Shown: positions 8,616 to 18,340, numbered from the stretch's first letter. The stretch: DNA of 64,000 nucleotides from Parabacteroides goldsteinii DSM 19448 = WAL 12034 (GCF_000969835.1 NZ_KQ033915.1:114413-178412), one strand, 5' to 3'. A program made the numbers and translations. The notes: generated from the sequence alone by a model not told the origin.

Positions 8616-10124
8616 ATGAAAAAAACTCTTTGTGTATCAACTCTTTTATGTTTAGCCGGACAGCCGCTCGTGGCACAGGAACGTCCGAATGTTATTGTTT
8701 TTCTGGTCGATGATATGGGCCTTATGGATACTTCGCTTCCGTTTCTGACGGATGAGGCAGGTAATCCGGTCCGTTATCCGCTGAATGACTGGTATCAGAC
8801 TCCGAATATGGAGCGTATGGCTCGCCAGGGAATTCGTTTTTCTACTTTCTATGCGCAAAGTGTCAGTTCTCCTTCCCGTGCATCTATCATGACCGGCCAG
8901 AACTCGACCCGACATAGAACGACCAACTGGATCAATTCTGAAACAAATAACAAAACACCTTTCGGGCCGACAGACTGGAACTGGAAAGGTATCTCGAAGA
9001 ATGATGTAACATTGCCCCGTGTGCTGCACGATGCCGGATATAAAACGATCCATGTCGGCAAGGCTCATTTCGGTTGCCAGAACAGCGACGGTGAACTGCC
9101 TCAGAATATAGGTTTTGATGTGAATATTGCCGGTTCTTCCATCGGGCATCCGGGTAGTTATTACGGGGAGAACGGATACGGACATATCAAAGGACAGAAG
9201 GCTCGTGCCGTACCGGGATTAGAAAAGTATCATGGTACAGATACATTCCTGAGCGAAGCTCTGACATTGGAAGCCAATGAGCAGATCACTGAGGCTGTAG
9301 GGGAGAAGAAGCCTTTCTTCTTATATATGTCCCATTATGCTGTTCATTCTCCTTTTGAGGCAGATAAACGTTTTGCCGATCATTACCGTTATACGGGAAG
9401 GCCGAAAGTCGCGGCTGATTTTGCTACGTTGATCGAAGGAATGGATAAATCGCTGGGTGATATTATGGATCATCTAGAAGAATTAGGGATTGCCGAGAAT
9501 ACATTAATTATATTTCTGGGTGACAATGGTTCCGATGCCCCTTTGGGTGATGATAAAGGTTACACTTCTTCTGCTCCTTTGCGTGGAAAGAAAGGCTCTG
9601 AATTTGAAGGTGGTGTCCGCGTTCCGTTTATTGCCTGCTGGGGTAAGCCGGATATGAATAATCCGCTTCAAAAACAATTACCGATTGAAGTCGGTGGTGT
9701 CCAGTTACAGATGGGGACTGTTATGGATATTTATCCGACACTTGTTTCGTTGAGCGGAGCAAAAAATCCGAAGGACCATATTATCGATGGTGTCGACCTG
9801 CGGGACCAATTGGAAGGAAAGAGAAACAATAGCCGTCCGGAAACTGTGCTGATGCATTTCCCACATGAGCATCGGGGAAGTTACTTTACTACTTATATAG
9901 AAGGAGATTGGAAACTGATTTATTATTATAATCCGGAAAATCCGTCCGAACCCCGTTACCGTCTGTATAATCTAAAGAAAGATCCGGGCGAATCATTGGA
10001 CGTGTCGGAAAGAAATCCAAAATTACTGGTCAAGATGGTAAAAGCAATGACGGCACAACTCGATGCCGAAGGTGCGCTTTATCCGGAAGATGCGAACGGA
10101 AATGTGCTGAGACCGGTTTATTAA
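8616..10124 (+). CDS. Exported sulfatase, S-type (serine-derived formylglycine)
   Basis: A signal peptide (to about residue 20) precedes a full-length family S1 sulfatase of 502 residues. The modification motif is S84-S-P-S-R88 followed by ASIMTG, so the formylglycine would be made from Ser84 by an anaerobic radical-SAM maturase (anSME). That maturase is not encoded in the window. Metal ligands are seen in FLVDDMG and FLGDNGSD. Such enzymes remove sulfate from host glycans or plant and algal polysaccharides; the substrate cannot be predicted. No SusC/SusD pair is adjacent. Confidence 0.92.
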   Translation: MKKTLCVSTLLCLAGQPLVAQERPNVIVFLVDDMGLMDTSLPFLTDEAGNPVRYPLNDWYQTPNMERMARQGIRFSTFYAQSVSSPSRASIMTGQNSTRHRTTNWINSETNNKTPFGPTDWNWKGISKNDVTLPRVLHDAGYKTIHVGKAHFGCQNSDGELPQNIGFDVNIAGSSIGHPGSYYGENGYGHIKGQKARAVPGLEKYHGTDTFLSEALTLEANEQITEAVGEKKPFFLYMSHYAVHSPFEADKRFADHYRYTGRPKVAADFATLIEGMDKSLGDIMDHLEELGIAENTLIIFLGDNGSDAPLGDDKGYTSSAPLRGKKGSEFEGGVRVPFIACWGKPDMNNPLQKQLPIEVGGVQLQMGTVMDIYPTLVSLSGAKNPKDHIIDGVDLRDQLEGKRNNSRPETVLMHFPHEHRGSYFTTYIEGDWKLIYYYNPENPSEPRYRLYNLKKDPGESLDVSERNPKLLVKMVKAMTAQLDAEGALYPEDANGNVLRPVY

Positions 10125-10170
10125 AAGAGGAAGTAGCAGACGTTTGGAGTAAAAAATAACACGTAATGTG

Positions 10171-10200
10171 TTGTATACTCGGAAAAACTTCTTACCTTTG
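10171..10200 (+). promoter_or_regulatory. Promoter of the rpsF-rpsR-rplI operon
   Basis: TTG at 10171-10173 and TACCTTTG at 10193-10200 are 19 bp apart, an excellent fit to the -33/-7 consensus, 43 bp before rpsF. Confidence 0.75.
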
Positions 10201-10243
10201 CCCCGCAAATTTTTAAGTACTAACAAATATAAAACAGCGTTTT

Positions 10244-10597
10244 ATGAACAATTATGAAACCGTTTTCATTTTAACTCCCGTTTTGTCTGACGCACAGATG
10301 AAGGAAGCGGTAGAAAAATTCACGAACCTCCTGAAAGAACAGGGTGCTGAAATCGTGAACGAAGAAAATTGGGGATTGCGCAAATTAGCTTATCCTATCG
10401 ACAAGAAAACAACAGGCTTCTATCAGCTGGTTGAATTCAAGGCAAATCCGGAAACTATCGCTACTTTGGAAGTTCACTTCCGTCGTGACGAACGTGTGAT
10501 CCGCTTCCTGACTTTCCGCCAGGACAAATATGCAGCAGAATATGCCGCTAAGAGAAGAAATCTGAAATCATCTAAAGAAACAGTAAAGGAGAATTAA
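10244..10597 (+). CDS. rpsF: 30S ribosomal protein bS6
   Basis: The 117-residue protein begins [16 protein letters not shown] and contains [20 protein letters not shown] and [16 protein letters not shown], which are hallmarks of S6. It binds 16S rRNA with bS18 in the platform of the small subunit. It is the first gene of a three-gene operon; the next start follows two bases after its stop codon. The lysine-rich tail is normal for the family. Confidence 0.97.
   Translation: MNNYETVFILTPVLSDAQMKEAVEKFTNLLKEQGAEIVNEENWGLRKLAYPIDKKTTGFYQLVEFKANPETIATLEVHFRRDERVIRFLTFRQDKYAAEYAAKRRNLKSSKETVKEN
10585..10591 (+). promoter_or_regulatory. Strong Shine-Dalgarno site of rpsR
   Basis: AAAGGAG is placed 8 nt before the ATG at 10600. 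Such a strong site is unusual in a phylum that mostly does without them. Confidence 0.6.
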
Positions 10598-10599
10598 TC

Positions 10600-10869
10600 A
10601 TGGCAGCAACTCAATCAGAAATCAGATATTTAACTCCGCCTTCAGTAGACGTTAAGAAAAAGAAATATTGCCGTTTCAAAAAGAACGGTATCAAGTATAT
10701 CGATTACAAAGATCCTGAATTCCTGAAGAAATTCCTGAACGAACAGGGTAAAATTCTTCCGCGTCGTATCACAGGTACTTCTTTGAAGTTCCAGCGTCGT
10801 ATCGCTCAGGCTGTAAAAAGAGCTCGTCACCTGGCGTTGCTTCCTTACGTAACCGATTTAATGAAATAA
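10600..10869 (+). CDS. rpsR: 30S ribosomal protein bS18
   Basis: The 89-residue protein carries the S18 core [19 protein letters not shown] and [18 protein letters not shown] followed by [13 protein letters not shown]. It pairs with bS6 on the platform. In Bacteroidetes, bS18, bS6 and bS21 are reported to cover the anti-Shine-Dalgarno end of 16S rRNA. That makes the strong ribosome-binding site in front of this gene noteworthy. Confidence 0.97.
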   Translation: MAATQSEIRYLTPPSVDVKKKKYCRFKKNGIKYIDYKDPEFLKKFLNEQGKILPRRITGTSLKFQRRIAQAVKRARHLALLPYVTDLMK

Positions 10870-10877
10870 TAAAAAGA

Positions 10878-10884
10878 GAGGAGA
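10878..10884 (+). promoter_or_regulatory. Strong Shine-Dalgarno site of rplI
   Basis: GAGGAGA lies 6 nt before the ATG at 10891. Confidence 0.55.
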
Positions 10885-10890
10885 CAGAAT

Positions 10891-11334
10891 ATGCAAGTTA
10901 TTTTGAAAGAAGATGTAATCAATTTAGGTTACAAAGACGATATCGTAACAGTAAAAGACGGTTACGGACGTAACTTTCTAATCCCCACGGGTAAGGCAGT
11001 AATCGCTTCTGAGTCTGCTAAGAAAGTATTAGCTGAAAACCTGAGACAGCGTGCTCACAAATTGGCTAAGATCAAAGAAGATGCTCAGGCATTGGCAGCA
11101 AAGTTGGAAGGCGTTGCATTGACTATCGGTGCAAAGACCAGCTCAACTGGTACAATCTTCGGTTCTGTTACAAATATCCAGGTTGCTGAAGCTTTGGCAA
11201 AAGCTGGTTTCGAAGTAGAACGTAAGATTATCTACATTAAGGATGCTGTTAAGGAAGTAGGTAACTACAAAGCAATCCTTAAACTTCACAAGGAAGTTTC
11301 TGTTGAAATTCCTTTCGAAGTGGTTTCTGAATAA
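10891..11334 (+). CDS. rplI: 50S ribosomal protein bL9
   Basis: The 147-residue protein has the L9 N-terminal RNA-binding domain ([30 protein letters not shown]), a long connecting helix rich in Ala, Lys and Leu (about residues 42-75), and the C-terminal domain ending EIPFEVVSE. It is the last gene of the operon, 21 nt after rpsR, and is followed by a clear terminator. Confidence 0.97.
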   Translation: MQVILKEDVINLGYKDDIVTVKDGYGRNFLIPTGKAVIASESAKKVLAENLRQRAHKLAKIKEDAQALAAKLEGVALTIGAKTSSTGTIFGSVTNIQVAEALAKAGFEVERKIIYIKDAVKEVGNYKAILKLHKEVSVEIPFEVVSE

Positions 11335-11356
11335 TTCAGTAAACGATATAAAGTTG

Positions 11357-11387
11357 AAAAGGGCAGTCCTTCGGGATTTGCCCTTTT
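11357..11387 (+). terminator. Intrinsic terminator of the bS6-bS18-bL9 operon
   Basis: AAAGGGCAGTCC and GGATTTGCCCTTT pair around a stable TTCG tetraloop and end in a T tract. Confidence 0.85.
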
Positions 11388-11546
11388 GTGGTTTTATATA
11401 GTTGGGTGGACTACTTTTATATTGTATAAAGATTCATCTGGTTTTGTTCTGTTATCCTATGAGCCGGATACCGGAATGAACGACGTTAAACCGGCTATGA
11501 CTAATTATTTATAGAAAAAGACTTCTCTTTATCAGTAAAAAAATGC

Positions 11547-11554
11547 TACATTTG
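11547..11554 (+). promoter_or_regulatory. -7 element of the amidase gene
   Basis: TACATTTG lies just downstream of the first in-frame ATG at 11543, so that ATG cannot be in a transcript started here. Confidence 0.6.
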
Positions 11555-11581
11555 CCCCGAATTTGCATAAAATCGTTTACT

Positions 11582-12781
11582 GTGGCTAGAATATCTTTTC
11601 TATATATTAATCTGTTGATGGCCTTGTTTTTGACTCTTCCTGTACTTCAGGCGAGAGAGAAGACTTTTACTGTCGTGATTGATGCCGGTCATGGAGGAAA
11701 GGACCCTGGGGCTCGCGGTACTGTTATTAATGAAAAAGCTATTAATCTTTCTGTGGCTTTAAAACTTGGGGATAAGATAGCCGCCGGTCATGACGATGTA
11801 AAAGTTATTTATACCCGTAAGACAGATCGTTTTATAGAACTAGATGAACGTGCGAATATAGCTAACCGTAATAAGGCGGATCTTTTTATATCCATCCATA
11901 CGAACTCAGTCAAAAAAGGTAGCACTGCTCGTGGAACGGAAACTTATACGTTAGGTTTGGCTCGTACCGACGAAAACCTGGCTGTGGCTATGCGTGAAAA
12001 CTCTGCTATTTTGCTGGAAGATGACTATCAGCAGAAGTATGAAGGTTTTGATCCGAATTCATCCGAATCCTATATTATTTTTGAGTTCATGCAGAACAAG
12101 CATATGGAGCAGAGCGTTAGTTTTGCTTCAGAGATACAAAAATGCTTTGTCTCGGCAAAACGGGCAGATAGAGGGGTAAGGCAAGCCGGTTTCCTGGTTT
12201 TGAGGAAGACTAGTATGCCAAGTGTTTTGGTCGAACTGGGGTATATTTCGAATCGGGATGAGGAGCGTTTTATGAAATCTTCGGATGGGCAAAACCGGTT
12301 GGCGAGTGCTTTGTATGACGCATTCAGCAGGTATAAGAAAGAATACGACAGAAAGCAGGGAGGGTTATCCGGATCTGTGCAGGGTATAACAAGCTCGGAG
12401 GTGTCTTATGTTGAATATGAAGCAACGGAAGAGGCTGTGCCTGCCGGTAGTGAAGAGGATATTCTGAATAAAAAGAAAAATGCTTCGGTTTCTTCACAAA
12501 AGAAACAAACTACTGCTGCGACTCGGACAAAATCGAATGCAACAGGGAAATTTGTCTATAAAGTGCAAATTCTTACCTCGGATAAAAAACTTTCTCCGGG
12601 GGCAAAAGTGTTTAAAGGATATAAGAATGTAGACTTCTTTGTGGAGAAAGGAATCTATAAATACACCTATGGCGAAACGACCGATTTCGATTCGATCAGG
12701 AAGTTGCGCCGACAGGCTGCTAAAGACTTTAAAGATGCTTTTATCGTAGCATTTAAAGATGGCAAAAAGGTAAAGTATTAA
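11582..12781 (+). CDS. N-acetylmuramoyl-L-alanine amidase (AmiC/CwlM-type)
   Basis: The enzyme cleaves the amide between MurNAc and the peptide stem during cell separation and wall turnover. Amidase_3 motifs are complete: VVIDAGHGGKDPGARG (zinc His), an INEKAINLS segment (zinc Glu), FISIHTNS (zinc His) and VLVELGYISNRDE (catalytic Glu). The C-terminal 80 residues resemble a peptidoglycan-binding SPOR-like domain after a low-complexity linker. The frame opens at ATG 11543, but the promoter element at 11547-11554 makes that start implausible. The GTG at 11582 gives a good signal peptide (ARISFLYINLLMALFLTL). An MCE gene follows after 24 nt, probably in the same operon. Confidence 0.88.
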   Translation: MARISFLYINLLMALFLTLPVLQAREKTFTVVIDAGHGGKDPGARGTVINEKAINLSVALKLGDKIAAGHDDVKVIYTRKTDRFIELDERANIANRNKADLFISIHTNSVKKGSTARGTETYTLGLARTDENLAVAMRENSAILLEDDYQQKYEGFDPNSSESYIIFEFMQNKHMEQSVSFASEIQKCFVSAKRADRGVRQAGFLVLRKTSMPSVLVELGYISNRDEERFMKSSDGQNRLASALYDAFSRYKKEYDRKQGGLSGSVQGITSSEVSYVEYEATEEAVPAGSEEDILNKKKNASVSSQKKQTTAATRTKSNATGKFVYKVQILTSDKKLSPGAKVFKGYKNVDFFVEKGIYKYTYGETTDFDSIRKLRRQAAKDFKDAFIVAFKDGKKVKY

Positions 12782-12805
12782 AAGAGAAACATATAATTTA
12801 AAAGG

Positions 12806-13690
12806 ATGAAAAGTATATTGACCAAAGAGGCAAAGATTGGACTTGTAAGTATTATTAGTTTGGCGTTGCTGTATTTCGGGATTAATTATCTGAAAGGTAT
12901 AAATTTATTTAAACCGGTAAATCATTATTTCGTTACATTTCATAATGTGAAGGATGTGACGGTATCCAGTCCTGTTTATATCGATGGTTTTAAAGTGGGA
13001 TTGGTAAGAAGTATTGTTTATGATTATGAGAATACAGATAAAATAACGGTAGAGATCAGTCTGGATGATGAAATGAAGCTTACGACGGGAAGTTACATTA
13101 CGATTATAAAGACGCTTCTGAGTGGTGGCGAACTTCATATCCATCTGAATAAATATGTAAAGGATTATTTAAAGCCCGGGGCTACGATTGAAGGGAAGAT
13201 GGAAGAGGATATGATGCAGTCTGTGCAGGAGAAGATTCTGCCGGGAGTGGAAGCCCTTTTGCCTAAGCTGGATTCTATACTGGGCGGTTTGCAGGTACTG
13301 ATCAATCATCCGGCTATCACGCAGTCTCTCGATCATATAGCGAGGACTACAGGTAACCTGGAGGCTTCTACTCGTCAGTTGAATACTATGCTGAGTAAAG
13401 ACGTGCCGGGTATTATGTCTGATTTGAAAGTGATAACCGGTAATTTTAATGAAGTGAGCACCAGTTTAAAAGGTTTGGATCTGGCGACTACCGTCAATTC
13501 CATTAATGCGACTTTGGCAAATCTGCAACTGACAACAGATAAGTTGAACCAGAAGGATAATACATTAGGGTTGTTGCTGAATGACAGAAGTTTATATAAT
13601 AATCTGGATAGTACGATGATAAATGCATCAAGGTTGTTACTGGATCTGAAGCAGAATCCGAAAAGATATGTTCATTTTTCTGTTTTTTAA
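12806..13690 (+). CDS. MlaD-like MCE domain protein
   Basis: The 294-residue protein has one N-terminal membrane helix (about residues 9-30) and a single MCE domain (KGINLFKPVNHYFVTF through YIDGFKVGLVRSI to the SGGELHIHL strand). A helical C-terminal part follows with repeated LxxL and N/T-rich stretches. MCE proteins of this type form hexameric rings in the inner membrane and carry phospholipids across the periplasm with an ABC transporter. The MlaE/MlaF partners are not in this window. Co-transcription with the amidase gene is likely. Confidence 0.88.
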   Translation: MKSILTKEAKIGLVSIISLALLYFGINYLKGINLFKPVNHYFVTFHNVKDVTVSSPVYIDGFKVGLVRSIVYDYENTDKITVEISLDDEMKLTTGSYITIIKTLLSGGELHIHLNKYVKDYLKPGATIEGKMEEDMMQSVQEKILPGVEALLPKLDSILGGLQVLINHPAITQSLDHIARTTGNLEASTRQLNTMLSKDVPGIMSDLKVITGNFNEVSTSLKGLDLATTVNSINATLANLQLTTDKLNQKDNTLGLLLNDRSLYNNLDSTMINASRLLLDLKQNPKRYVHFSVF

Positions 13691-13971
13691 CCGAAAAGAA
13701 TATTAAATCATCTAATCTTATTTAGAATTTTTCCAATTAAGGAAAAAACTGTCTAAACGTATTTTTAGAGATGCATAAGGTCTTTAGATAGAGGAAAATA
13801 ACGTAGTCTACGGGCCTTTTTGCATGAGAAACAGTGGGATAGCGTAATAATTAAAAGTGTCCTAAAATAAAGGGCTCTTGGATGTGTAAGTGTTTAAGTG
13901 TTTGTAAATCAGACTTGTTTTCTATAACTTGTTGACACTAAATGCTATATTAAACATTCAAAAGAACCAAA

Positions 13972-13999
13972 TAATTCGGCACTTTTTTTTTCCGAATTA
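13972..13999. promoter_or_regulatory. Inverted repeat upstream of dnaA
   Basis: TAATTCGG and CCGAATTA are 8-bp perfect arms around a 12-nt T-rich spacer, about 60 bp before dnaA. It lies in a 367-bp gap with no ORF. No clear cluster of DnaA boxes (TTATCCACA) is visible. It may be an operator or leader hairpin. Confidence 0.35.
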
Positions 14000-14057
14000 A
14001 TTTCTAAACTTTGTAGTCGGAAAAATAAAAAAAGTATAGTTGGGAGAGTAATAAATC

Positions 14058-15455
14058 ATGCAGACTGAATATCAGACATTGTGGAATAAATGCCTCGCTG
14101 TCATTAAAGACATCGTGCCGGAGGCCGCTTTTAACACATGGTTCATGCCGATCGTACCTTTATCCTATGAGGATAATAAATTCACGATCCAGGTGCCGAG
14201 CCAGTTCTTTTATGAATACCTTGAGGAGAAATACGTAAATGTATTGAAAGTTACATTATATCGTGTAATAGGTCAGGGTACGATTCTTAACTACCGTGTT
14301 ATGGTAGATAAGACAACTGGTGGTACCGTAGATTATCCGGCAGAGAATGGTTCGGTAGCAGTAAAGAAGATAACTCCCAAAGATGCTAATAAGGCTCCTA
14401 ATCCATTTGTACAGACTGCACCTCAGGATTTGGATCCGCAGTTAAATCCCAAGTATAACTTTGATAACTATTTTGAAGGAACCAGCAACAAGTTAGTACG
14501 TACGGCAGGTGAGGCTGTTGCACAGAATCCTGGAAAGACGACGTTTAATCCATTGTTTATTTTCGGACCGTCAGGGGTTGGTAAAACACACTTGTGTCAT
14601 GCCATAGGAACCCGTATCCGTGAACTCCATCCGGAGAAGAAGGTGTTGTATGTTTCCTCTCATCTGTTCCGTGTTCAGTTTACTGATGCAATCCGTAAGA
14701 ATACAACGAATGACTTTTTGAATTTTTACCAGAATATCGATGTTCTGCTATTGGATGATATCCAGGAATTGATCGGTATGGATAAGACTCAGAATACATT
14801 CTTCCATATATTCAATCATCTTCATCAGCTGGGAAAGCAGTTGATACTTACTTCAGATAAAGCTCCTGTCGATTTGCAGGGAATGGAAGAGCGATTGATA
14901 ACCCGTTTGAAATGGGGACTTACAGCTGAGTTGAGCCGTCCGGATCTTGATTTGAGAAAGAAGATTCTGAAGAATAAGATCAATCATGACGGTATTGTTA
15001 TTCCGGATGAGGTATTCAACTTCATTGCGAATAATGTTACTGAGAATGTACGTGACCTGGAAGGTATCCTTGTTTCATTGATGGCGAATGCTGTTATTAA
15101 TAATAAGGAAATAGATCTGCCTCTGACTAAACGTGTGGTAAGTCAGGCTGTCCGTCTGGAGAAAAAACAGCTCTCTGTTCAGATGATTCAGGAAATCGTA
15201 TGTAATTATTTTAATCTGGATCAGGCAGTCATTCAGACGCGTTCCAGAAAACGTGAGATTGTGCAGGCTCGTCAGATTACGATGTATCTTGCCAAAAAGT
15301 ATACCGATTGTTCTTTTTCCCATATTGGGAAGATTGTAGGAAAGAAAGATCATGCCACAGTATTGCATGCCTGCAAAACAATCAAGGACCAGATGGAAAC
15401 GAGCAAGTCTTTCCGTTCGTCTGTTGAAGAGATCGAGGTTAAATTAAGAAGCTGA
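14058..15455 (+). CDS. dnaA: Chromosomal replication initiator DnaA
   Basis: The 465-residue protein has all four DnaA domains: the N-terminal oligomerisation domain ([22 protein letters not shown]), a variable linker (about 90-125), and the AAA+ domain with Walker [10 protein letters not shown], Walker B LLLDDIQ and sensor 1 LILTSDK. The C-terminal DNA-binding domain has the signature [17 protein letters not shown]. It binds DnaA boxes and melts the origin. dnaN and recF are not adjacent; recF lies 31 kb away. A terminator hairpin follows. Confidence 0.98.
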   Translation: MQTEYQTLWNKCLAVIKDIVPEAAFNTWFMPIVPLSYEDNKFTIQVPSQFFYEYLEEKYVNVLKVTLYRVIGQGTILNYRVMVDKTTGGTVDYPAENGSVAVKKITPKDANKAPNPFVQTAPQDLDPQLNPKYNFDNYFEGTSNKLVRTAGEAVAQNPGKTTFNPLFIFGPSGVGKTHLCHAIGTRIRELHPEKKVLYVSSHLFRVQFTDAIRKNTTNDFLNFYQNIDVLLLDDIQELIGMDKTQNTFFHIFNHLHQLGKQLILTSDKAPVDLQGMEERLITRLKWGLTAELSRPDLDLRKKILKNKINHDGIVIPDEVFNFIANNVTENVRDLEGILVSLMANAVINNKEIDLPLTKRVVSQAVRLEKKQLSVQMIQEIVCNYFNLDQAVIQTRSRKREIVQARQITMYLAKKYTDCSFSHIGKIVGKKDHATVLHACKTIKDQMETSKSFRSSVEEIEVKLRS

Positions 15456-15476
15456 TAAATCATTTTATATAGGTGG

Positions 15477-15508
15477 AAAGGATGTCGTTTTATATGGCAT
15501 CCTTTTTC
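15477..15508 (+). terminator. Intrinsic terminator of dnaA
   Basis: AAAGGATG and CATCCTTTTT form a stem with a 15-nt loop and T tract, 22 nt after the stop codon. Confidence 0.65.
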
Positions 15509-15709
15509 TGTTTTGGGAAACATGGAAATGTTAGTGGTTTTCTTTTTGGAAAATATTTTTGGATTTGCGAAATGTTAATATGTTGATTTTCATATATGGT
15601 ATGAAATGAATTGGAAAACCTGATATTCTTTTCGATTTTAGTTGTTTAATAATTTGGTCAATAAATAAAGTATTCTTAAACTTGCACTATTATTAATACA
15701 GTAATTATC

Positions 15710-18253
15710 GTGAACCATAAAACTTACACATTCGATGAAGCGTTTAAGGCTTCACTGGACTACTTTACGGGCGACGAGCTTGCCGCTAAAGTATGGGTAA
15801 ACAAGTATGCTTTGAAGGATGCATTCGGGAATATTTATGAGGAATCTCCCGTGGATATGCACCACCGTCTGGCAAGTGAAATTGCCCGTGTAGAGAAAAA
15901 GTATCCTAATCCTTTATCAGAGCAGGAGCTTTTTGACCTATTTGATCATTTCCGTTACATCGTTCCGCAAGGAAGTCCGATGACGGGGATTGGCAATGAT
16001 TACCAGATTGCCTCACTCTCTAATTGTTTTGTTATTGGATTGGACGGAGAAGCCGATTCATATGGTGCAATTATCCGGATTGATGAAGAGCAGGTTCAGT
16101 TAATGAAGCGTCGCGGAGGTGTGGGACATGATTTGTCGCATATCCGTCCGAAAGGCTCTCCTGTTAAAAATTCAGCTCTTACATCTACTGGTTTGGTGCC
16201 GTTTATGGAGCGTTATTCTAATTCGACACGCGAAGTTGCACAAGACGGTCGTCGTGGGGCGCTGATGTTAAGTGTATCGATTAAGCATCCGGATTCGGAG
16301 TCCTTTATTGATGCAAAAATGACTGAGGGAAAAGTTACCGGGGCAAATGTTTCGGTGAAGATTGATGATGATTTTATGAATTCCGTTGTTAGCGGAACTT
16401 CATATAAACAGCAATATCCGATTGATTCAAATGAACCGACTACAGTAAAGGAAATCGATGCGGCTGCTTTGTGGAAGAAGATCATCCATAATGCATGGAA
16501 GTCGGCTGAACCCGGTGTTTTGTTCTGGGATACTATTTTGCGTGAATCTGTTCCTGATTCATATGCCGATCTGGGATTCCGTACGGTTTCAACCAATCCG
16601 TGTGGTGAAATACCTCTCTGTCCCTACGACAGTTGCCGTTTGCTGGCTATCAATCTTTATTCATATGTAGTAAATCCGTTTACAAAAGATGCTTACTTCG
16701 ATTTTGATCTGTTCAAAAAACATGTAGCATTGGCACAACGTATCATGGATGATATTATCGATCTGGAATCAGAAAAGATCGAGAAGATCCTTGAAAAGAT
16801 CGATTCTGACCCGGAATCAATGGAAGTGAAGGAAACGGAACGTCATTTGTGGGAAAAGATACAGAAGAAGACTCTGCAAGGCCGTCGTACCGGTGTGGGT
16901 ATCACTGCTGAAGGCGATATGATTGCGGCTTTGGGACTTCGTTACGGAACGGATGAGGCAACAGAGTGTGCTGAAGAAATCCAGAAGACATTGGCTTTGG
17001 AGGCTTATCGTTCTTCCGTCATGATGGCTAAAGAGCGTGGCGCTTTCGAAATCTATGATTCGAAACGTGAGGAAAAGAATCCGTTTATCAACCGTTTGCG
17101 TGAAGCTGATCCGGGATTGTATGAAGATATGCTGAAGTACGGTCGTCGTAACATTGCTTGTCTGACTATTGCTCCGACAGGAACAACCAGTTTGATGACG
17201 CAGACGACTTCCGGTATCGAGCCGGTATTCCTTCCGGTGTACAGACGTCGTCGTAAGGTTAACCCGAATGATGCGGAAACGCGTGTCGATTTTGTGGATG
17301 AAACCGGCGACGCATTCGAAGAATATGTCGTATTCCATCATAAGTTTGTAACCTGGATGCAGGCTAACGGTTATTCCGTTATCAAGAAATATACCCAGGA
17401 AGAAATTGATGAGTTGGTAGCTAAATCACCTTATTATAAAGCTACTTCAAACGATGTAGACTGGTTGCAGAAAGTCCGGATGCAGGGACGTATCCAGAAA
17501 TGGGTGGACCATTCTATCAGTGTAACTATCAACTTGCCGGCTGACGTATCGGAAGAATTGGTAGATTCTTTGTATGTTGAAGCATGGAAGTGCGGATGTA
17601 AAGGCTGTACGGTTTACCGTGACGGTTCCCGTTCAGGTGTACTGCTCTCGACAGAAAAGAAAAAAGAGAAGAAAGATGATTGTAATTGCATGCAACCGCC
17701 GGTGATTGTTTCCACCCGTCCGCGTGAACTGGAAGCTGATGTAGTGAAATTCCAGAACAACCGCGAAAAGTGGATCGCTTTTGTCGGTTTGCTGAACGGT
17801 CGTCCGTATGAGATCTTTACCGGTCTTGCCGATGATGACGAAGGTATCATGTTGCCGAAGAATGTATCCAAAGGAACGATTATCAAGAGTTATGATGAAG
17901 ACGGCAAGAAACATTATGATTTCCAGTTCAAGAACAAGCGTGGTTACAAGATGACTATCGAAGGTCTGGACGGAAAGTTTGATCCCGAATTCTGGAACTA
18001 TGCGAAACTGATCTCCGGCGTATTGCGTTACGGCATGCCTATCGACCAGGTTATCAAGTTGGTTCAGGGAATGGAACTGAACAATGAATCGATCAATACC
18101 TGGAAGAATGGGGTTGAACGTGCATTGAAGAAGTATCTGCCGAATGGTACGGAAGTAAAAGGACAGGTGTGTCCGAACTGTGGTCTGGAAACCCTTATCT
18201 ATCAGGAAGGGTGTCTGATCTGTACGAACTGTGGAGCTTCAAAGTGTGGATAA
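15710..18253 (+). CDS. nrdJ: Adenosylcobalamin-dependent (class II) ribonucleoside-diphosphate reductase
   Basis: The 847-residue enzyme reduces ribonucleotides using a B12-generated thiyl radical and works with or without oxygen. Active-site blocks are visible: IASLSNCFVIG (redox Cys), NPCGEIPLCPYDSCRLLAINL (NCGE motif with the radical Cys), and APTGTTSLMTQTTSGIEPVF. The C-terminal part has the TSCPD-like domain (NREKWIAFVGLLNGRPYEIF) and a zinc-ribbon-like tail with CPNCG and CTNCG pairs. The start is a GTG. I see no cobalamin-riboswitch box in the 255-bp leader. Confidence 0.93.
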   Translation: MNHKTYTFDEAFKASLDYFTGDELAAKVWVNKYALKDAFGNIYEESPVDMHHRLASEIARVEKKYPNPLSEQELFDLFDHFRYIVPQGSPMTGIGNDYQIASLSNCFVIGLDGEADSYGAIIRIDEEQVQLMKRRGGVGHDLSHIRPKGSPVKNSALTSTGLVPFMERYSNSTREVAQDGRRGALMLSVSIKHPDSESFIDAKMTEGKVTGANVSVKIDDDFMNSVVSGTSYKQQYPIDSNEPTTVKEIDAAALWKKIIHNAWKSAEPGVLFWDTILRESVPDSYADLGFRTVSTNPCGEIPLCPYDSCRLLAINLYSYVVNPFTKDAYFDFDLFKKHVALAQRIMDDIIDLESEKIEKILEKIDSDPESMEVKETERHLWEKIQKKTLQGRRTGVGITAEGDMIAALGLRYGTDEATECAEEIQKTLALEAYRSSVMMAKERGAFEIYDSKREEKNPFINRLREADPGLYEDMLKYGRRNIACLTIAPTGTTSLMTQTTSGIEPVFLPVYRRRRKVNPNDAETRVDFVDETGDAFEEYVVFHHKFVTWMQANGYSVIKKYTQEEIDELVAKSPYYKATSNDVDWLQKVRMQGRIQKWVDHSISVTINLPADVSEELVDSLYVEAWKCGCKGCTVYRDGSRSGVLLSTEKKKEKKDDCNCMQPPVIVSTRPRELEADVVKFQNNREKWIAFVGLLNGRPYEIFTGLADDDEGIMLPKNVSKGTIIKSYDEDGKKHYDFQFKNKRGYKMTIEGLDGKFDPEFWNYAKLISGVLRYGMPIDQVIKLVQGMELNNESINTWKNGVERALKKYLPNGTEVKGQVCPNCGLETLIYQEGCLICTNCGASKCG

Positions 18254-18280
18254 GCGTAACATAACAAATATTTTTATAGG

Positions 18281-18307
18281 AATGCGGGGATTTTCCCCGC
18301 ATTTTTT
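18281..18307 (+). terminator. Intrinsic terminator of nrdJ
   Basis: AATGCGGGG and CCCCGCATT form a perfect 9-bp stem with a 5-nt loop and T tract. Confidence 0.9.
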
Positions 18308-18326
18308 ATACCTTCGTCTCCGGAAC

Positions 18327-18334
18327 TAAATTTG
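18327..18334 (+). promoter_or_regulatory. -7 element of the 4-alpha-glucanotransferase gene
   Basis: TAAATTTG ends 6 bp before the ATG at 18341, so transcription may begin at or very near the start codon. Confidence 0.55.
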
Positions 18335-18340
18335 ATACAC

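Noticed and set aside
13691-14057. Replication origin at dnaA
   Set aside because: No cluster of TTATCCACA-like DnaA boxes is visible in the gap.
15511-15598. Possible 22-bp array after dnaA
   Set aside because: Two segments 44 bp apart share GAAATGTTA (13 of 22 matches), but the units between and after them do not match convincingly in AT-rich sequence.
15455-15710. Cobalamin riboswitch in front of nrdJ
   Set aside because: I looked for a B12-box-like segment and a competing terminator; only the dnaA terminator is visible.
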